A stretch of 64,000 nt of DNA from Arthrobacter sp. SLBN-112 (GTDB lineage: Bacteria > Actinomycetota > Actinomycetes > Actinomycetales > Micrococcaceae). The stretch lies in the NCBI RefSeq assembly GCF_030944625.1, contig NZ_JAUSXY010000001.1, positions 930,001-994,000 of the forward strand, given 5' to 3'. The notes beneath the pieces are model-generated. The model worked only from the letters and a program-made list of their open reading frames with translations. It was not told where the DNA came from and ran no database searches. Both the position numbers and the translations under genes were made by a program. Position 1 is the first letter of the stretch, and each line of letters opens with the position of its first letter. Positions 7,990-15,858 of the stretch are shown here, piece after piece.

Positions 7990-9054
7990 GTGAAGATGTT
8001 TGCCGAGATGTTCAGCATTGGCCCCGGCAACAAGGATCACCATCCGGCGCTGAGGTGCGCCGTCGGTGTCTTCGTGCCGCTGACCACCCTGGTGCTCCTG
8101 GGTCGGCTGGACTTGGCAATCTTCGCCTCCTTCGGCGCCTTTACGGGGATCTACGGGCGCGGTGAGCCGCACGCTGTCCGGTTTGTGCTCCAGTTGCGGG
8201 CCGGGCTGCTGATGCTGCTGGTGATCTTCCTGGCAGGGCTCGCCGCACGGATGGAATCCGCCTGGGGCCTTGACCGCGCCACCACAACCTGGCTCCTGGT
8301 CCTGGCCACCACCCTGGTTGCCGGGGCATGTTCGGTGGCCATTTCGTGGTTCAGGCTTCGACCGGCAGGCTCGCTGTTCCACATCTTCGCCTTTGCCGCC
8401 ATTGCGTCCATTCCCAACCAGCCGCCCCTGTGGCAGGGGATGCTGGTGGCTGCGCTCACCACGGTGTTCGCCCTGCTGATCGGCTTCTCATCCCGGATCC
8501 TTCCCAGCCATCGCACATCCTGGACCCGGCCGGCCCGAATCCGCCGCACCGCCGCAGAGAAGCATGCTGCGTGGCTCGAGGGCTTCGGTTACCTCGTGGC
8601 GGCGGGACTTGCCGGCTCGCTTGCCACGTGGGCCGGTGAGCGCCTGGGATTTGGGCACAACTATTGGGCCATGGTGGCGGCGGTGGTGCCCCTGGTGGGC
8701 CACAGCACACGGCACCGGGTGCGCCGGGGCATCCAAAGGATCATCGGCACCGTCCTGGGCCTCTTGGTCCTCGCCGCCGTCCTGCTGCTCGGCCTGCAGC
8801 CCTGGCAGACCGTGCTGGTCATGGCGCTGTGCCAGTTCGGCGCCGAAATGTTCATCATCCGCCAGTACTTGCTGGCCCAGCTGTTCGTCACGCCCCTGGC
8901 GCTGGTTTCGACACTGCTGGTGGTGCCGGCCTCGCCCACCCTTTTGCTGCGCGACCGCATCATCGAGACCGTGATCGGCGCCGCCGTCGGCATTGCCGTG
9001 GTGCTGGCACCCGGCGCATGGCGCCGGATCAGGCAAAGGACGACGGCGGCCTGA
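7990..9054 (+). CDS. FUSC family protein
   Basis: A 354-residue integral membrane protein with two six-helix-like halves (about 20-165 and 200-350), each opening with an aromatic/glycine-rich helix (HHPALRCAVGVFVPLTTLVLL; LGFGHNYWAMVAAVVPLVG). This duplicated pattern and the RHRVRRGIQRIIGTVLG segment are typical of FUSC/aromatic-acid-exporter-like proteins of Gram-positive bacteria. Transport of aromatic or other organic acids is inferred from distant relatives. GTG 7990 is ten bases after AAGGAAGG (7972-7979); a later ATG at 7996 is also possible. Next comes an IclR regulator and pobA, which fits a link to aromatic compounds. Confidence 0.8.
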   Translation: MKMFAEMFSIGPGNKDHHPALRCAVGVFVPLTTLVLLGRLDLAIFASFGAFTGIYGRGEPHAVRFVLQLRAGLLMLLVIFLAGLAARMESAWGLDRATTTWLLVLATTLVAGACSVAISWFRLRPAGSLFHIFAFAAIASIPNQPPLWQGMLVAALTTVFALLIGFSSRILPSHRTSWTRPARIRRTAAEKHAAWLEGFGYLVAAGLAGSLATWAGERLGFGHNYWAMVAAVVPLVGHSTRHRVRRGIQRIIGTVLGLLVLAAVLLLGLQPWQTVLVMALCQFGAEMFIIRQYLLAQLFVTPLALVSTLLVVPASPTLLLRDRIIETVIGAAVGIAVVLAPGAWRRIRQRTTAA

Positions 9055-9103
9055 CCGCCTTGTGCGCGCGGGTTCCACGCGGGCGCGATACGCTGGACTT
9101 CCC

Positions 9104-9114
9104 GTTGAACGGAA
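9104..9114 (+). promoter_or_regulatory. Putative IclR-type operator before iclR-like gene
   Basis: GTTGAACGGAA, identical to a copy at 9889-9899 upstream of pobA. This copy lies just downstream of a -10-like TACGCT (9089-9094) and runs into the ribosome-binding purines of the regulator gene, a position suited to autorepression. Confidence 0.55.
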
Positions 9115-9123
9115 GGACTGGCG

Positions 9124-9867
9124 GTGGCGAACTCGAGCTCCGGCGACTCCGTGGTGGACCGGATCGTGCGGCTGATCTCCGCCTTCCCCCAGGACGTCAA
9201 TGCCCTCCAGTTGTCTGACCTTGCTGAGCGGGCAGGCCTTCCGCTCACCACCACCCACCGGCTGGTGGGCCAGCTCGCAAGTCACGGACTGCTGGAAACC
9301 GCCCCGGGTGGAATGATCCGGCCGGGGCTCCGGCTCTGGGAACTGGTGAACCGTGCCTCGCCCGCCCTGGCGCTCCGCCAGGCCGCCATGCCGTTCATGG
9401 AGGACATCCAGCAGGTGCTGAACCAGAACGTCAACCTGGCAGTACTCGACGGCTGGGAAGCGCTTTTCGTGGAGCGACTGTCCCGGCGGGGCTCCGTGGC
9501 CAACCGGGCGCAGGTGGCGGGCAGGATGCCCATACATATCTCGTCCGCCGGTCTGGCGCTGATGGCCCACCAGGACAAGGCGCTGCAGGCCAGGTACCTC
9601 GCGGGGTTCACGGACCCGGACGGCAAACTCACAGCGGACGATGTTCGGACGCTGCTGGCCGAGACATCCCATCAAGGCTACGCGCAGCTGAAGGGTGTGG
9701 TGGATGCGGGTACCTGGGGGATCGCGGTGCCCGTGCTGGACCGCCGGAAGCGGGCGGTGGCTTCGCTGGGCGTGGTGGTTCCCCTGCGGGACATGCGCCT
9801 GCAGGCACTGGTGCCGGCACTGCAAACGGCGGCCCGGGGCATCGCCCGCGGCCTGCAGCGAGCCTGA
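9124..9867 (+). CDS. IclR family transcriptional regulator (probable pobA regulator)
   Basis: A 247-residue regulator: winged helix at about 8-70 (VVDRIVRLISAFPQDVNALQLSDLAERAGLP followed by a TTTHRLVGQL recognition helix) and an IclR effector domain (about 80-245) with NLAVLDGWEALFVERL and LKGVVDAGTWGIAVPVLD. IclR proteins commonly control aromatic catabolism and bind aromatic acids. GTG 9124 follows GGAAGGA by six bases. It lies 126 bases before pobA on the same strand and shares an 11-base motif with the pobA leader, so control of pobA, probably by activation with 4-hydroxybenzoate, is likely but inferred. Confidence 0.9.
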   Translation: MANSSSGDSVVDRIVRLISAFPQDVNALQLSDLAERAGLPLTTTHRLVGQLASHGLLETAPGGMIRPGLRLWELVNRASPALALRQAAMPFMEDIQQVLNQNVNLAVLDGWEALFVERLSRRGSVANRAQVAGRMPIHISSAGLALMAHQDKALQARYLAGFTDPDGKLTADDVRTLLAETSHQGYAQLKGVVDAGTWGIAVPVLDRRKRAVASLGVVVPLRDMRLQALVPALQTAARGIARGLQRA

Positions 9868-9888
9868 GTCCGCTCACGCGCAAATTCT

Positions 9889-9899
9889 GTTGAACGGAA
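9889..9899 (+). promoter_or_regulatory. Putative IclR-type operator before pobA
   Basis: GTTGAACGGAA, the same 11 bases as at 9104-9114. Here it forms the core of a 17-base near-palindrome (ATTC-n-GTT-n-AAC-n-GAAT, one mismatch) about 95 bases before pobA, upstream of where a promoter would lie, as for an activator. Confidence 0.6.
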
Positions 9900-9993
9900 T
9901 GACTGTAACGCCCGTCACTCCTGCGGGCCCACACTGAAGGCCAGGCAACCACTCCGTCCCCTCCCGGGACCCGCAACGAAGCGAGAAGCAGTC

Positions 9994-11181
9994 ATGGCAC
10001 GAAAAATCATCACCACCCAAGTAGCCATCATGGGCGGCGGCCCGGCAGGCCTCATGCTCTCGCACCTGCTGGCCACGGCCGGAATCGAGTCCACGGTGAT
10101 CGAGGTCCGCAGCCACGAGGAAATTTCGCATACGGTGCGCGCAGGCATCCTGGAGCACGGAACTGTGAACCTGCTCGTGGACAGCGGGGTCTCAGACCGG
10201 GTGCTGCGCGACGGCGACCGACATGACGGCATCGAGCTGCGGTTCAACGGCGAGAGCCGCCGCGTCGATTTCAAGGACCTGGTGGGGGAGTCAGTGTGGC
10301 TCTACCCGCAGACGGACGTGTTCCTGGACCTGGCCGCCCGCAGGAAGCACGACGGCGGTGACGTCCGCTACAGCGTAAGCGACACGTCGGTCCACGACCT
10401 GGAGGGCAAGCCGAAGGTCTGGTTCACCGATTCCGAGGGTGTGGAGTTCGAGATCCAGGCCGATTTCCTGGTGGGTGCGGACGGCTCGCGCAGCCACTGC
10501 CGCTTCCAGATCCCCGAGGCGCACCGCAAGTGGTACTTCCACGAATACCCCTTCGCCTGGTTTGGCATCCTAACCGAAGCGCCGCGCAGTTCCGATGAAC
10601 TGATCTACGCCAACTCCGCCAACGGGTTCGCCCTGATCAGCCAGCGCACCGAAACCGTCCAGAGGATGTACTTCCAGTGCGACCCCAAGGAGAACGTGGC
10701 GGAGTGGGATGACGACCGGATCTGGGCCGAATTCCGCAGCCGGGTCAACGGCAACGGGTTTGAACTCAAGGAGGGGCCGGTCCTGGAGAAGATGGTGCTG
10801 CCGTTCCGCAGCTTCGTTCACACCCCCATGCGTCACGGCAACCTGTTCCTCGCCGGGGATGCCGCGCACACCGTGCCGCCCACGGGGGCGAAAGGGCTGA
10901 ACCTGGCCATTAATGACGTGAAGGTCCTCTTCGAGGGACTGGACAGCAACTACAACTCCGGCTCGGGCCGCCTGCTGGACACCTATAGCGACCGTGCCCT
11001 GGACCGGGTGTGGAAGGCGCAGCAGTTCTCTTACTGGATGACCACCATGCTGCACACCCCCGCGGACGCCGACGACTTCTCCCGCGCCCGCCAGCTTGGC
11101 GAACTGAATTCGGTGGTCTCGTCCCGGCATGGCATGGCGTACCTGGCCGAGGCATATACGGGCTGGCCCACGGCCTCCTAA
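9994..11181 (+). CDS. pobA: 4-hydroxybenzoate 3-monooxygenase
   Basis: A 395-residue class A flavoprotein that hydroxylates 4-hydroxybenzoate to protocatechuate with NAD(P)H and O2 in the cytoplasm. Seen: the FAD-binding GGGPAG at 14-19, LVGADGSRSHCR in the middle, and GDAAHTVPPTGAKGLNLA from residue 288, which is the classic PobA flavin/ribityl motif. Length equals the family's usual 390-395. GCGAGAAGC lies before ATG 9994. Downstream protocatechuate genes (pca) are not in the window, so the product must be handled by genes elsewhere. Upstream IclR gene and shared motif suggest substrate-induced expression. Confidence 0.95.
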   Translation: MARKIITTQVAIMGGGPAGLMLSHLLATAGIESTVIEVRSHEEISHTVRAGILEHGTVNLLVDSGVSDRVLRDGDRHDGIELRFNGESRRVDFKDLVGESVWLYPQTDVFLDLAARRKHDGGDVRYSVSDTSVHDLEGKPKVWFTDSEGVEFEIQADFLVGADGSRSHCRFQIPEAHRKWYFHEYPFAWFGILTEAPRSSDELIYANSANGFALISQRTETVQRMYFQCDPKENVAEWDDDRIWAEFRSRVNGNGFELKEGPVLEKMVLPFRSFVHTPMRHGNLFLAGDAAHTVPPTGAKGLNLAINDVKVLFEGLDSNYNSGSGRLLDTYSDRALDRVWKAQQFSYWMTTMLHTPADADDFSRARQLGELNSVVSSRHGMAYLAEAYTGWPTAS

Positions 11182-11218
11182 GGGTTCAGGAGTACGACGG
11201 CGGCCTGCCGGGCACGCT

Positions 11219-11758
11219 TCACGGGGCGAGCAGGCGTCGGATCGCCGCTGCGGTTGCGGCCGGGTCCGGCTGCTGGTCCCGCCGAACGGTGAGCAGGTGC
11301 AACAACAGGCCGTCAGCGTAGTCAGCCACGTCCCGGGCCCGCGCCGCCGGGTCCGCCACCCCCAAACCATCCAGGGCCTGCTCCAGGCCGGCCAGCAGGA
11401 GGTAGTGGCCGGCGGTCACTGCCTCCGGGCGGTCCAGAGACAGGGCCATCCGCGCCCGGGTGAGGCCCGCGTGCTGCCGGGCCAGGGCGAGCACCACGGC
11501 GGCCAATTGGCCGGCCAGTTCCGGGATGCCCGACGGCGGTCCGGCCGGGCCGGCGCCCTGGAGCAGCCCGGAATCAAGCTGCAGCAGGCGGCCCAGTACC
11601 GCGTCGACGAGGGTCGCGCGGCTCCGGAAGTAATTGGACGTGGTGCCCTCCGGCAGGCCGGCCGCAGCGTCCACGGCACGGTGCGTGAGGCCTTTCATTC
11701 CCTTGTCCGCCACCACCCCGAGGGCGGCGTCCATCAGTTCCGTGCGGCGGTCAGGCAT
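11219..11758 (-). CDS. TetR family transcriptional regulator
   Basis: A 179-residue TetR protein. The DNA-binding domain fills residues 4-50 (RRTELMDAALGVVADKGMKGLTHRAVDAAAGLPEGTTSNYF), the rest is the helical ligand domain. It is divergent from a flavin monooxygenase, 55 bases away, with a 14-base palindrome between them; the usual reading is that it represses that gene and itself and responds to the monooxygenase substrate. The -10 box TACACT lies six bases before ATG 11758, so its mRNA is probably leaderless. Confidence 0.88.
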   Translation of the reverse strand: MPDRRTELMDAALGVVADKGMKGLTHRAVDAAAGLPEGTTSNYFRSRATLVDAVLGRLLQLDSGLLQGAGPAGPPSGIPELAGQLAAVVLALARQHAGLTRARMALSLDRPEAVTAGHYLLLAGLEQALDGLGVADPAARARDVADYADGLLLHLLTVRRDQQPDPAATAAAIRRLLAP

Positions 11759-11764
11759 GCGCCC

Positions 11765-11770
11765 AGTGTA
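11765..11770 (-). promoter_or_regulatory. -10 box of leaderless tetR promoter
   Basis: On the minus strand TACACT is followed by six bases and ATG 11758. No ribosome-binding site fits in between. Confidence 0.5.
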
Positions 11771-11787
11771 AGTGCCCCTTCCATGCC

Positions 11788-11801
11788 ACTACAAAAGTAG
11801 T
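11788..11801. promoter_or_regulatory. TetR operator between divergent promoters
   Basis: Perfect inverted repeat ACTAC-AAAA-GTAGT in the 55-base gap between the TetR gene and the FAD monooxygenase. Its last base is the first base of the monooxygenase -10 box, so bound repressor would block that promoter. Confidence 0.7.
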
Positions 11802-11806
11802 AGAAT
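11801..11806 (+). promoter_or_regulatory. -10 box of leaderless monooxygenase promoter
   Basis: TAGAAT, then seven bases, then ATG 11814. Transcription would begin at or next to the start codon. Confidence 0.55.
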
Positions 11807-11813
11807 TGGCCGC

Positions 11814-12866
11814 ATGGAAGCAATCTCCATCGTCGGCGGCGGCATCGCGGGCCTGGCCTTGGCGGCCTGCCTGGACCCGTCCCGTTTCGAGGTGTCGATC
11901 TACGAGAAGCGCCCCGAACTGCCCACTGTGGGCACCGTGCTGGCCATGTGGCCCAATGCGCAGCGTGCACTGGCGCGGGTGGGTGTCCTGGCCGGTGCGC
12001 GTACTGTGAGCCCCGTGCTGGGGAGCGGGTCCATCCGCAATGCCGCCGGTAAGCCCTGGATCACCGTCCGCGGCGGGGAGTTGTTCGGGATTTCCCGGGT
12101 GGACCTGTTGCGGCTGTTGGACGGGGCCGTGCCCGGAACCGTCCGGAGGGTGGCCGCCCATGTACGGGAATTGCCCGGAGGTGCCGGGCTGCTGGTGGGG
12201 GCCGACGGCGTGCACAGCGTTGTCCGCCGCGAGGTTTGGGGGACTGCAACGGATGCCAGGCTGACCTCTGCCCTCGCCGTCCGCGGCACCATCCCTTCCC
12301 CGGTCCACGCCGACGAGGTTGGGGAGTATTGGGGGCGGGGAGACCTGTTCGGCATTGCGGCCGCCCCTGGCGGAACCAACTGGTACGGGAGCTGGCGATC
12401 GGAGCTTGGCCCTGCCGGGATAGCCGTGGAAGAGGCGCTGGCGCAGGCGCGCCGGCGTTTCGCGAGTCACGCTCCCGCCATCCGGGAGGTACTCGCAACT
12501 GCCAGTCCGGAGCTTTCCCTGGCCCAGCGGATCTGGACTACTCCCCCACTGCGGTCCTATGTCCGCGGTGGGGCGGTACTCGTGGGGGACGCGGCCCATG
12601 CCATGACGCCCAACCTCGGCCGCGGTGCCTGCGAATCGCTGGTGGACGCCGTGGTCCTGGCCGACCTGCTGAACAGCCTTCCCCGGGAAAAAGCGCTCGC
12701 CGCCTACAACCGGCAGCGCCGGCTGCGGACCCGCGCCCTCAGCTTGGGATCCGCGGCGATGATGAAGGTGGCGTTGGCGGAGGGTGCCCAGCCCCTCCGT
12801 GACCGCCTGCTCAACCTCGCCCCGCTGCTCAGTCCTGCTGCAGCGTCTCCGTCAGGTGGTGGGTAG
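11814..12866 (+). CDS. FAD-dependent monooxygenase (class A flavoprotein)
   Basis: A 350-residue flavin hydroxylase. It opens with ISIVGGGIAGLALAACL (dinucleotide fold) and carries LLVGADGVHSVVR around residue 125 and VLVGDAAHAMTPNLGRGACESLVDA around residue 260, the FAD-binding motifs of salicylate-hydroxylase-like enzymes. The substrate cannot be predicted. A longer frame from GTG 11772 would run through the operator, so ATG 11814 right behind the -10 box is preferred. It is divergent from the TetR gene and its 3' end overlaps the convergent thioesterase gene by 38 bases. Confidence 0.85.
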   Translation: MEAISIVGGGIAGLALAACLDPSRFEVSIYEKRPELPTVGTVLAMWPNAQRALARVGVLAGARTVSPVLGSGSIRNAAGKPWITVRGGELFGISRVDLLRLLDGAVPGTVRRVAAHVRELPGGAGLLVGADGVHSVVRREVWGTATDARLTSALAVRGTIPSPVHADEVGEYWGRGDLFGIAAAPGGTNWYGSWRSELGPAGIAVEEALAQARRRFASHAPAIREVLATASPELSLAQRIWTTPPLRSYVRGGAVLVGDAAHAMTPNLGRGACESLVDAVVLADLLNSLPREKALAAYNRQRRLRTRALSLGSAAMMKVALAEGAQPLRDRLLNLAPLLSPAAASPSGGG

Positions 12867-13263
12867 GGATCCGGTCCCGGTCGTAAGTGATCTCGGTGTA
12901 ACCGTGCGGTTCCGGCTTGCCGGCGGCGTCCAGGTTTACGAAGACGATTTCCTCGATGGTGAGGATGCTTTGCCTGGTAATCATGTTGCGGACCTCGGCC
13001 CGCATGGTCAGCGAAGTCCGGCCGAAACGGGTGGCCGTCAGGCCCATTTCGATGAGGTCTCCCTGCACCGCCGAGCTGACGAAGTTGATCTCGGAGATGT
13101 ACTTGGTGACAGCGCGGCCGTTTCCCAGCTGGAGGATTGCGTAGATCGCGGCTTCTTCGTCGATCCACTTCAGCAGGCTCCCGCCAAACAGCGTTCCGTT
13201 GGCGTTGAGGTCCTCCGGCCTGACCCACTTGCGGGTGCGGAACGTGATGTCTGCTGTTTCCAT
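12829..13263 (-). CDS. Acyl-CoA thioesterase, hotdog fold (YciA type)
   Basis: A 144-residue single hotdog-domain protein that should hydrolyse acyl-CoA to free acid and CoA. Typical family marks are the opening VRPEDLNANGTLFGGSLLKWIDEEAA (the ...N..GTLFGG..L.W.DE.A signature with the catalytic Asp/Glu pair) and the later INFVSSAVQGDLIEMG. Length agrees with YciA-like enzymes. A TAACCT -10 box ends seven bases before ATG 13263, so the transcript is probably leaderless. Its 3' end overlaps the convergent monooxygenase gene. Confidence 0.88.
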   Translation of the reverse strand: METADITFRTRKWVRPEDLNANGTLFGGSLLKWIDEEAAIYAILQLGNGRAVTKYISEINFVSSAVQGDLIEMGLTATRFGRTSLTMRAEVRNMITRQSILTIEEIVFVNLDAAGKPEPHGYTEITYDRDRIPTHHLTETLQQD

Positions 13264-13333
13264 AGGCTGAGGTTAGCCCAACGCACCTCGGGCCCTCCCA
13301 CTGTGACGGGCCCGGCCGCGGGACCGTCCGGGC

Positions 13334-13837
13334 CTATGCCATGGCCGTATGGGCGGCGCTGCGCGCATTGATGCTCTTGGCGTAGCAGTACGAGTGTTGC
13401 ACCCCGATGTACGGCCCAAAATTCGGGATCGCATCAAAGCCGGAATTCTCGTAGAAGTTCCTGCCGTCGGGCTGGGCGGATCCGGCTTCCGCCTTGATGC
13501 GGGTGATGCCCTGACTGAAGGCCTCTGCTTCAAGGGCTGCCAGGATGGAGCTGGCCACGCCTGAACCCCGCGTATAAGGCAGGACGTAGAGCCGCTTGAT
13601 CTCCGCCGTTGCCCCGTCCAGCAGGCGCAGCCCCCCGCAGCCCACGGGCTGGCCCGAGCCCTTGTCGTACGCCACCAGGAAGACAGCGCAGTCGGCGCCC
13701 GACGGTGGCGGGCCGGGTTCGTGGTCCGGCCGGCCAAAGCGGGCGTCGAGTTCGGCCTGCTGGGCGCGGCGAAGATCGGCGCCCACAGGGTTGGACCAGG
13801 AGACCTGCCGGATGTTCAGCCTGGGGTTTGTCTGCAT
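13334..13837 (-). CDS. GNAT family N-acetyltransferase
   Basis: A 167-residue acetyltransferase of the GNAT fold. The acetyl-CoA pyrophosphate loop is LYVLPYTRGSGVASSIL (residues about 88-104, form R/Q-x-x-G-x-G/A), followed by the helix AALEAEAFSQGITRIKAEAG and the C-terminal NFYENSGFDAI that ends the fold. The acceptor substrate is unknown. ATG 13837 is preferred to an upstream start because a GAGG sits about seven bases before it and homologous folds begin here. Confidence 0.82.
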   Translation of the reverse strand: MQTNPRLNIRQVSWSNPVGADLRRAQQAELDARFGRPDHEPGPPPSGADCAVFLVAYDKGSGQPVGCGGLRLLDGATAEIKRLYVLPYTRGSGVASSILAALEAEAFSQGITRIKAEAGSAQPDGRNFYENSGFDAIPNFGPYIGVQHSYCYAKSINARSAAHTAMA

Positions 13838-13980
13838 ATCTGCCTCGATTCGCCGGAGGGGTATGCCTGACAAGGCTAGGTGCCGGGGATTACGCGGGTG
13901 TTTCCTGGCGGTAAGCACCTGGATAACGCCGGGTCGCGGCCCGCAGGCAAGTTGCTTGGCAGGCTAGTTATCAGGTGGTC

Positions 13981-13986
13981 TAAACT
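13981..13986 (+). promoter_or_regulatory. -10 box of leaderless marR-type promoter
   Basis: TAAACT followed by six bases and ATG 13993. TTGGCA at 13956-13961 could be the -35, with a long 19-base spacer. Confidence 0.45.
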
Positions 13987-13992
13987 GATTTT

Positions 13993-14508
13993 ATGGTTTC
14001 TACGGGCAACGAGGGCTCTGGCTACTGGTATGGACCCGATGGGCAGCTGGACAACAGCGCAGCGGTGTTGAAGTCGCTCCGGGACTACCGGTCGGCCGAG
14101 ACGGAAATCCGCCGCACCACCAGGGACTCCATGGGTATGGGCGAAACGGACATCCTCGCCTTGCGGTACCTGCTGCGGGAGCAGGCATCCGGCAAAAAAG
14201 TGGTTCCCAAGGACCTTAGCCAGTTCCTCAACATCACCAGCGCCTCCACCACGTCATTGATTGACCGACTGGTCGCCAGCGGCCACGTCCGGCGTGAACC
14301 CCACCCCACTGACCGGCGCTCCGTGGTGGTCATCGCCACTGGAGAGTCGGACAAAGAAGTCCGCGAAACGCTGGGGGCAATGCATCGGCGGATGATGTCC
14401 GTCACGGAAAGCCTTACTGCCGAGGAAGCCCGCATTGTGGTTGATTTCCTGCAGCGGATGACACAAGCCCTCGCTTCGCACGACGGGGAAGAGAAAAAGA
14501 TTAGCTAG
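13993..14508 (+). CDS. MarR family transcriptional regulator
   Basis: A 171-residue regulator with a MarR winged helix: helix-turn-helix around residues 55-100 (LSQFLNITSASTTSLIDRLVASGHVRREPHPTDRRSVVVIATG), including the wing DRRSV. An N-terminal extension of about 30 residues with GYWYGPDG precedes it. Such proteins repress efflux or stress genes and sense small aromatics. No obvious target gene is adjacent; the next gene is a kinase. The octamer CTAGTTAT occurs both before the gene (13964-13971) and after it (14527-14534), perhaps as operator. Confidence 0.88.
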   Translation: MVSTGNEGSGYWYGPDGQLDNSAAVLKSLRDYRSAETEIRRTTRDSMGMGETDILALRYLLREQASGKKVVPKDLSQFLNITSASTTSLIDRLVASGHVRREPHPTDRRSVVVIATGESDKEVRETLGAMHRRMMSVTESLTAEEARIVVDFLQRMTQALASHDGEEKKIS

Positions 14509-14546
14509 GTGGACTAGCTAGATGGCCTAGTTATATGTAAGCTTAC
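14505..14546. repeat. Symmetric CTAG cluster and GTAAGCTTAC palindrome
   Basis: CTAG occurs at 14505, 14514, 14518 and 14527, giving the symmetric array CTAG-N5-CTAG-CTAG-N5-CTAG starting at the MarR stop codon, followed by the palindrome GTAAGCTTAC (14537-14546). CTAG is normally rare in high-GC genomes. A regulator-binding role is inferred. The remaining stretch to 14728 shows nothing else. Confidence 0.5.
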
Positions 14547-14728
14547 GATTGTTCCCCGAAGCTGCTTCCCCAACGGAGTCGTGAGTGAGTTGGTTACTTT
14601 CACCGAAGTTTCACCGCCTGATCCGGGCGACGGCATGGCTGTCCTGACCAGCCCCCTCCTGCTTCGACCATCCCTTGGACGGTAATTCCGCGCCGCAGGG
14701 AAAGTCTGCGGTCCACTGTGGGACGGCA

Positions 14729-14929
14729 ATGCGGCTGGTCACTCCCGCTCTGGGGCCCGTTGGCGCCAGCTACACGTTCGCGCCAGCCGAAGCCAACGGC
14801 ATTGAACTTCCGCCCGTGTGGCGCTGCGGCTGCGGATTCCAGCTTGATGCGTGGCCTGCGAACGGCGCCCGCATGCGCTCGGCGGGCGATTCCCGCCAGG
14901 GATCCACCCCAGCTGCCCTCCCGGCATGA
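14729..14929 (+). CDS. Small hypothetical protein coupled to the kinase gene
   Basis: A possible 66-residue protein beginning MRLVTPALGPVG and containing an unusual PPVWRCGCGFQLDAW segment with two cysteines and two tryptophans, reminiscent of a small metal- or ligand-binding knuckle. Its TGA overlaps the kinase ATG (ATGA), the usual sign of translational coupling and the main reason to list it. The frame is open further upstream to a TTG at 14675. No family recognised; it could be a chance frame. Confidence 0.4.
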   Translation: MRLVTPALGPVGASYTFAPAEANGIELPPVWRCGCGFQLDAWPANGARMRSAGDSRQGSTPAALPA

Positions 14930-15858
14930 CCGCCGTCGGGACGGTGATGCCCGCGGCAGTTCTGCAGCCTGTAGGTCCTGCCGAAGGCGTGGTGCTGGCC
15001 GGCCGATACCGGCTTGGAGAGCGGCTCGGCCGCGGATCTGCCGCCGAAGTTTTCCGTGCCGTCGACCTGGCAGGCGGCCCCGATGCCGCCGTTAAGATCG
15101 CCACGGCTGACCACAGGAAACACCAACAGCGGATCCACAACGAAGCAGCAGTCCTGGCAGGGCTGGACCACCCCTCCATCGTGAGGTTTATCGCCGGCGG
15201 CGTCATGCCTGCCGGTGGCCCCTCCGCCGGGCATGCCTTCCTGATCGAAGAACTGGCTCTCGGGGCAAGCCTCGCGGAAGCCATCCGCATGCAGGGCCCG
15301 CGGCCGGCGGACGTAGCCGTGTGGGCGCGTGGCCTCTTCGGCGCGCTGGCGCACCTTCATTCCAGGGGCCTGGTGCACCGTGACATCAAACCGGCCAACC
15401 TGATGCTGAGCGGCCTGCGGCGAAGCCCGGTCCGCATCATCGACTTTGGAATCACTGCGGCTGCGGGGTCTGCCCCCGATCCGGGGATCTCCTCGGGCAC
15501 AGTGCATTACATGAGTCCGGAGCAGGCATCCGGCCAGGTGACGGACCCGTCGTGGGACGTCTACGCCATGGGATTGGTCCTGCTGGAGCTCCTCACCGGA
15601 ACCAAGGCGTTTCCGGGGACGGCCATCGAGTCACTCGTGGCCCGGACCCTGCGGCCCCCGAAGATCCCTGACCACCTGGGCGACTGGGGAGTCCTGTTGC
15701 GCGCGCTGACCGCGATGGACGCCGCGGAAAGGCCGACGGCGGCGGACGCCGCCGCGATGGCGGCGCGGCTTGTGCCCGCGGTCCCGCGGGACAGCCAGGG
15801 CGGCCCGTGCAGGACGCGGCGGATCTTCCCTGGCCGCCGGCACCGGCAGCAGCTTTAG
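14926..15858 (+). CDS. Serine/threonine protein kinase, soluble, catalytic domain only
   Basis: A 310-residue Hanks-type kinase. Visible: glycine loop LGRGSAAEVF (35-44), ATP-binding Lys57 in AVKIA, catalytic loop HRDIKPANL with Asp153, DFG in IIDFGITAAAG, activation segment to GTVHYMSPEQASG, and WDVYAMGLVLLELLTG. Unlike PknB-type kinases there is no transmembrane helix and no PASTA or other sensor; after about residue 270 only a short basic tail remains. Partners and targets are unknown. It converges with a histidine phosphatase gene (4-base overlap). Confidence 0.9.
   Translation: MTAVGTVMPAAVLQPVGPAEGVVLAGRYRLGERLGRGSAAEVFRAVDLAGGPDAAVKIATADHRKHQQRIHNEAAVLAGLDHPSIVRFIAGGVMPAGGPSAGHAFLIEELALGASLAEAIRMQGPRPADVAVWARGLFGALAHLHSRGLVHRDIKPANLMLSGLRRSPVRIIDFGITAAAGSAPDPGISSGTVHYMSPEQASGQVTDPSWDVYAMGLVLLELLTGTKAFPGTAIESLVARTLRPPKIPDHLGDWGVLLRALTAMDAAERPTAADAAAMAARLVPAVPRDSQGGPCRTRRIFPGRRHRQQL

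Noticed and set aside
8488..9825. 445-codon open frame antisense to the FUSC and IclR genes
   Set aside because: Composition is that of a GC-rich shadow frame (His/Gln/Arg-rich), and the sense frames encode recognisable families.
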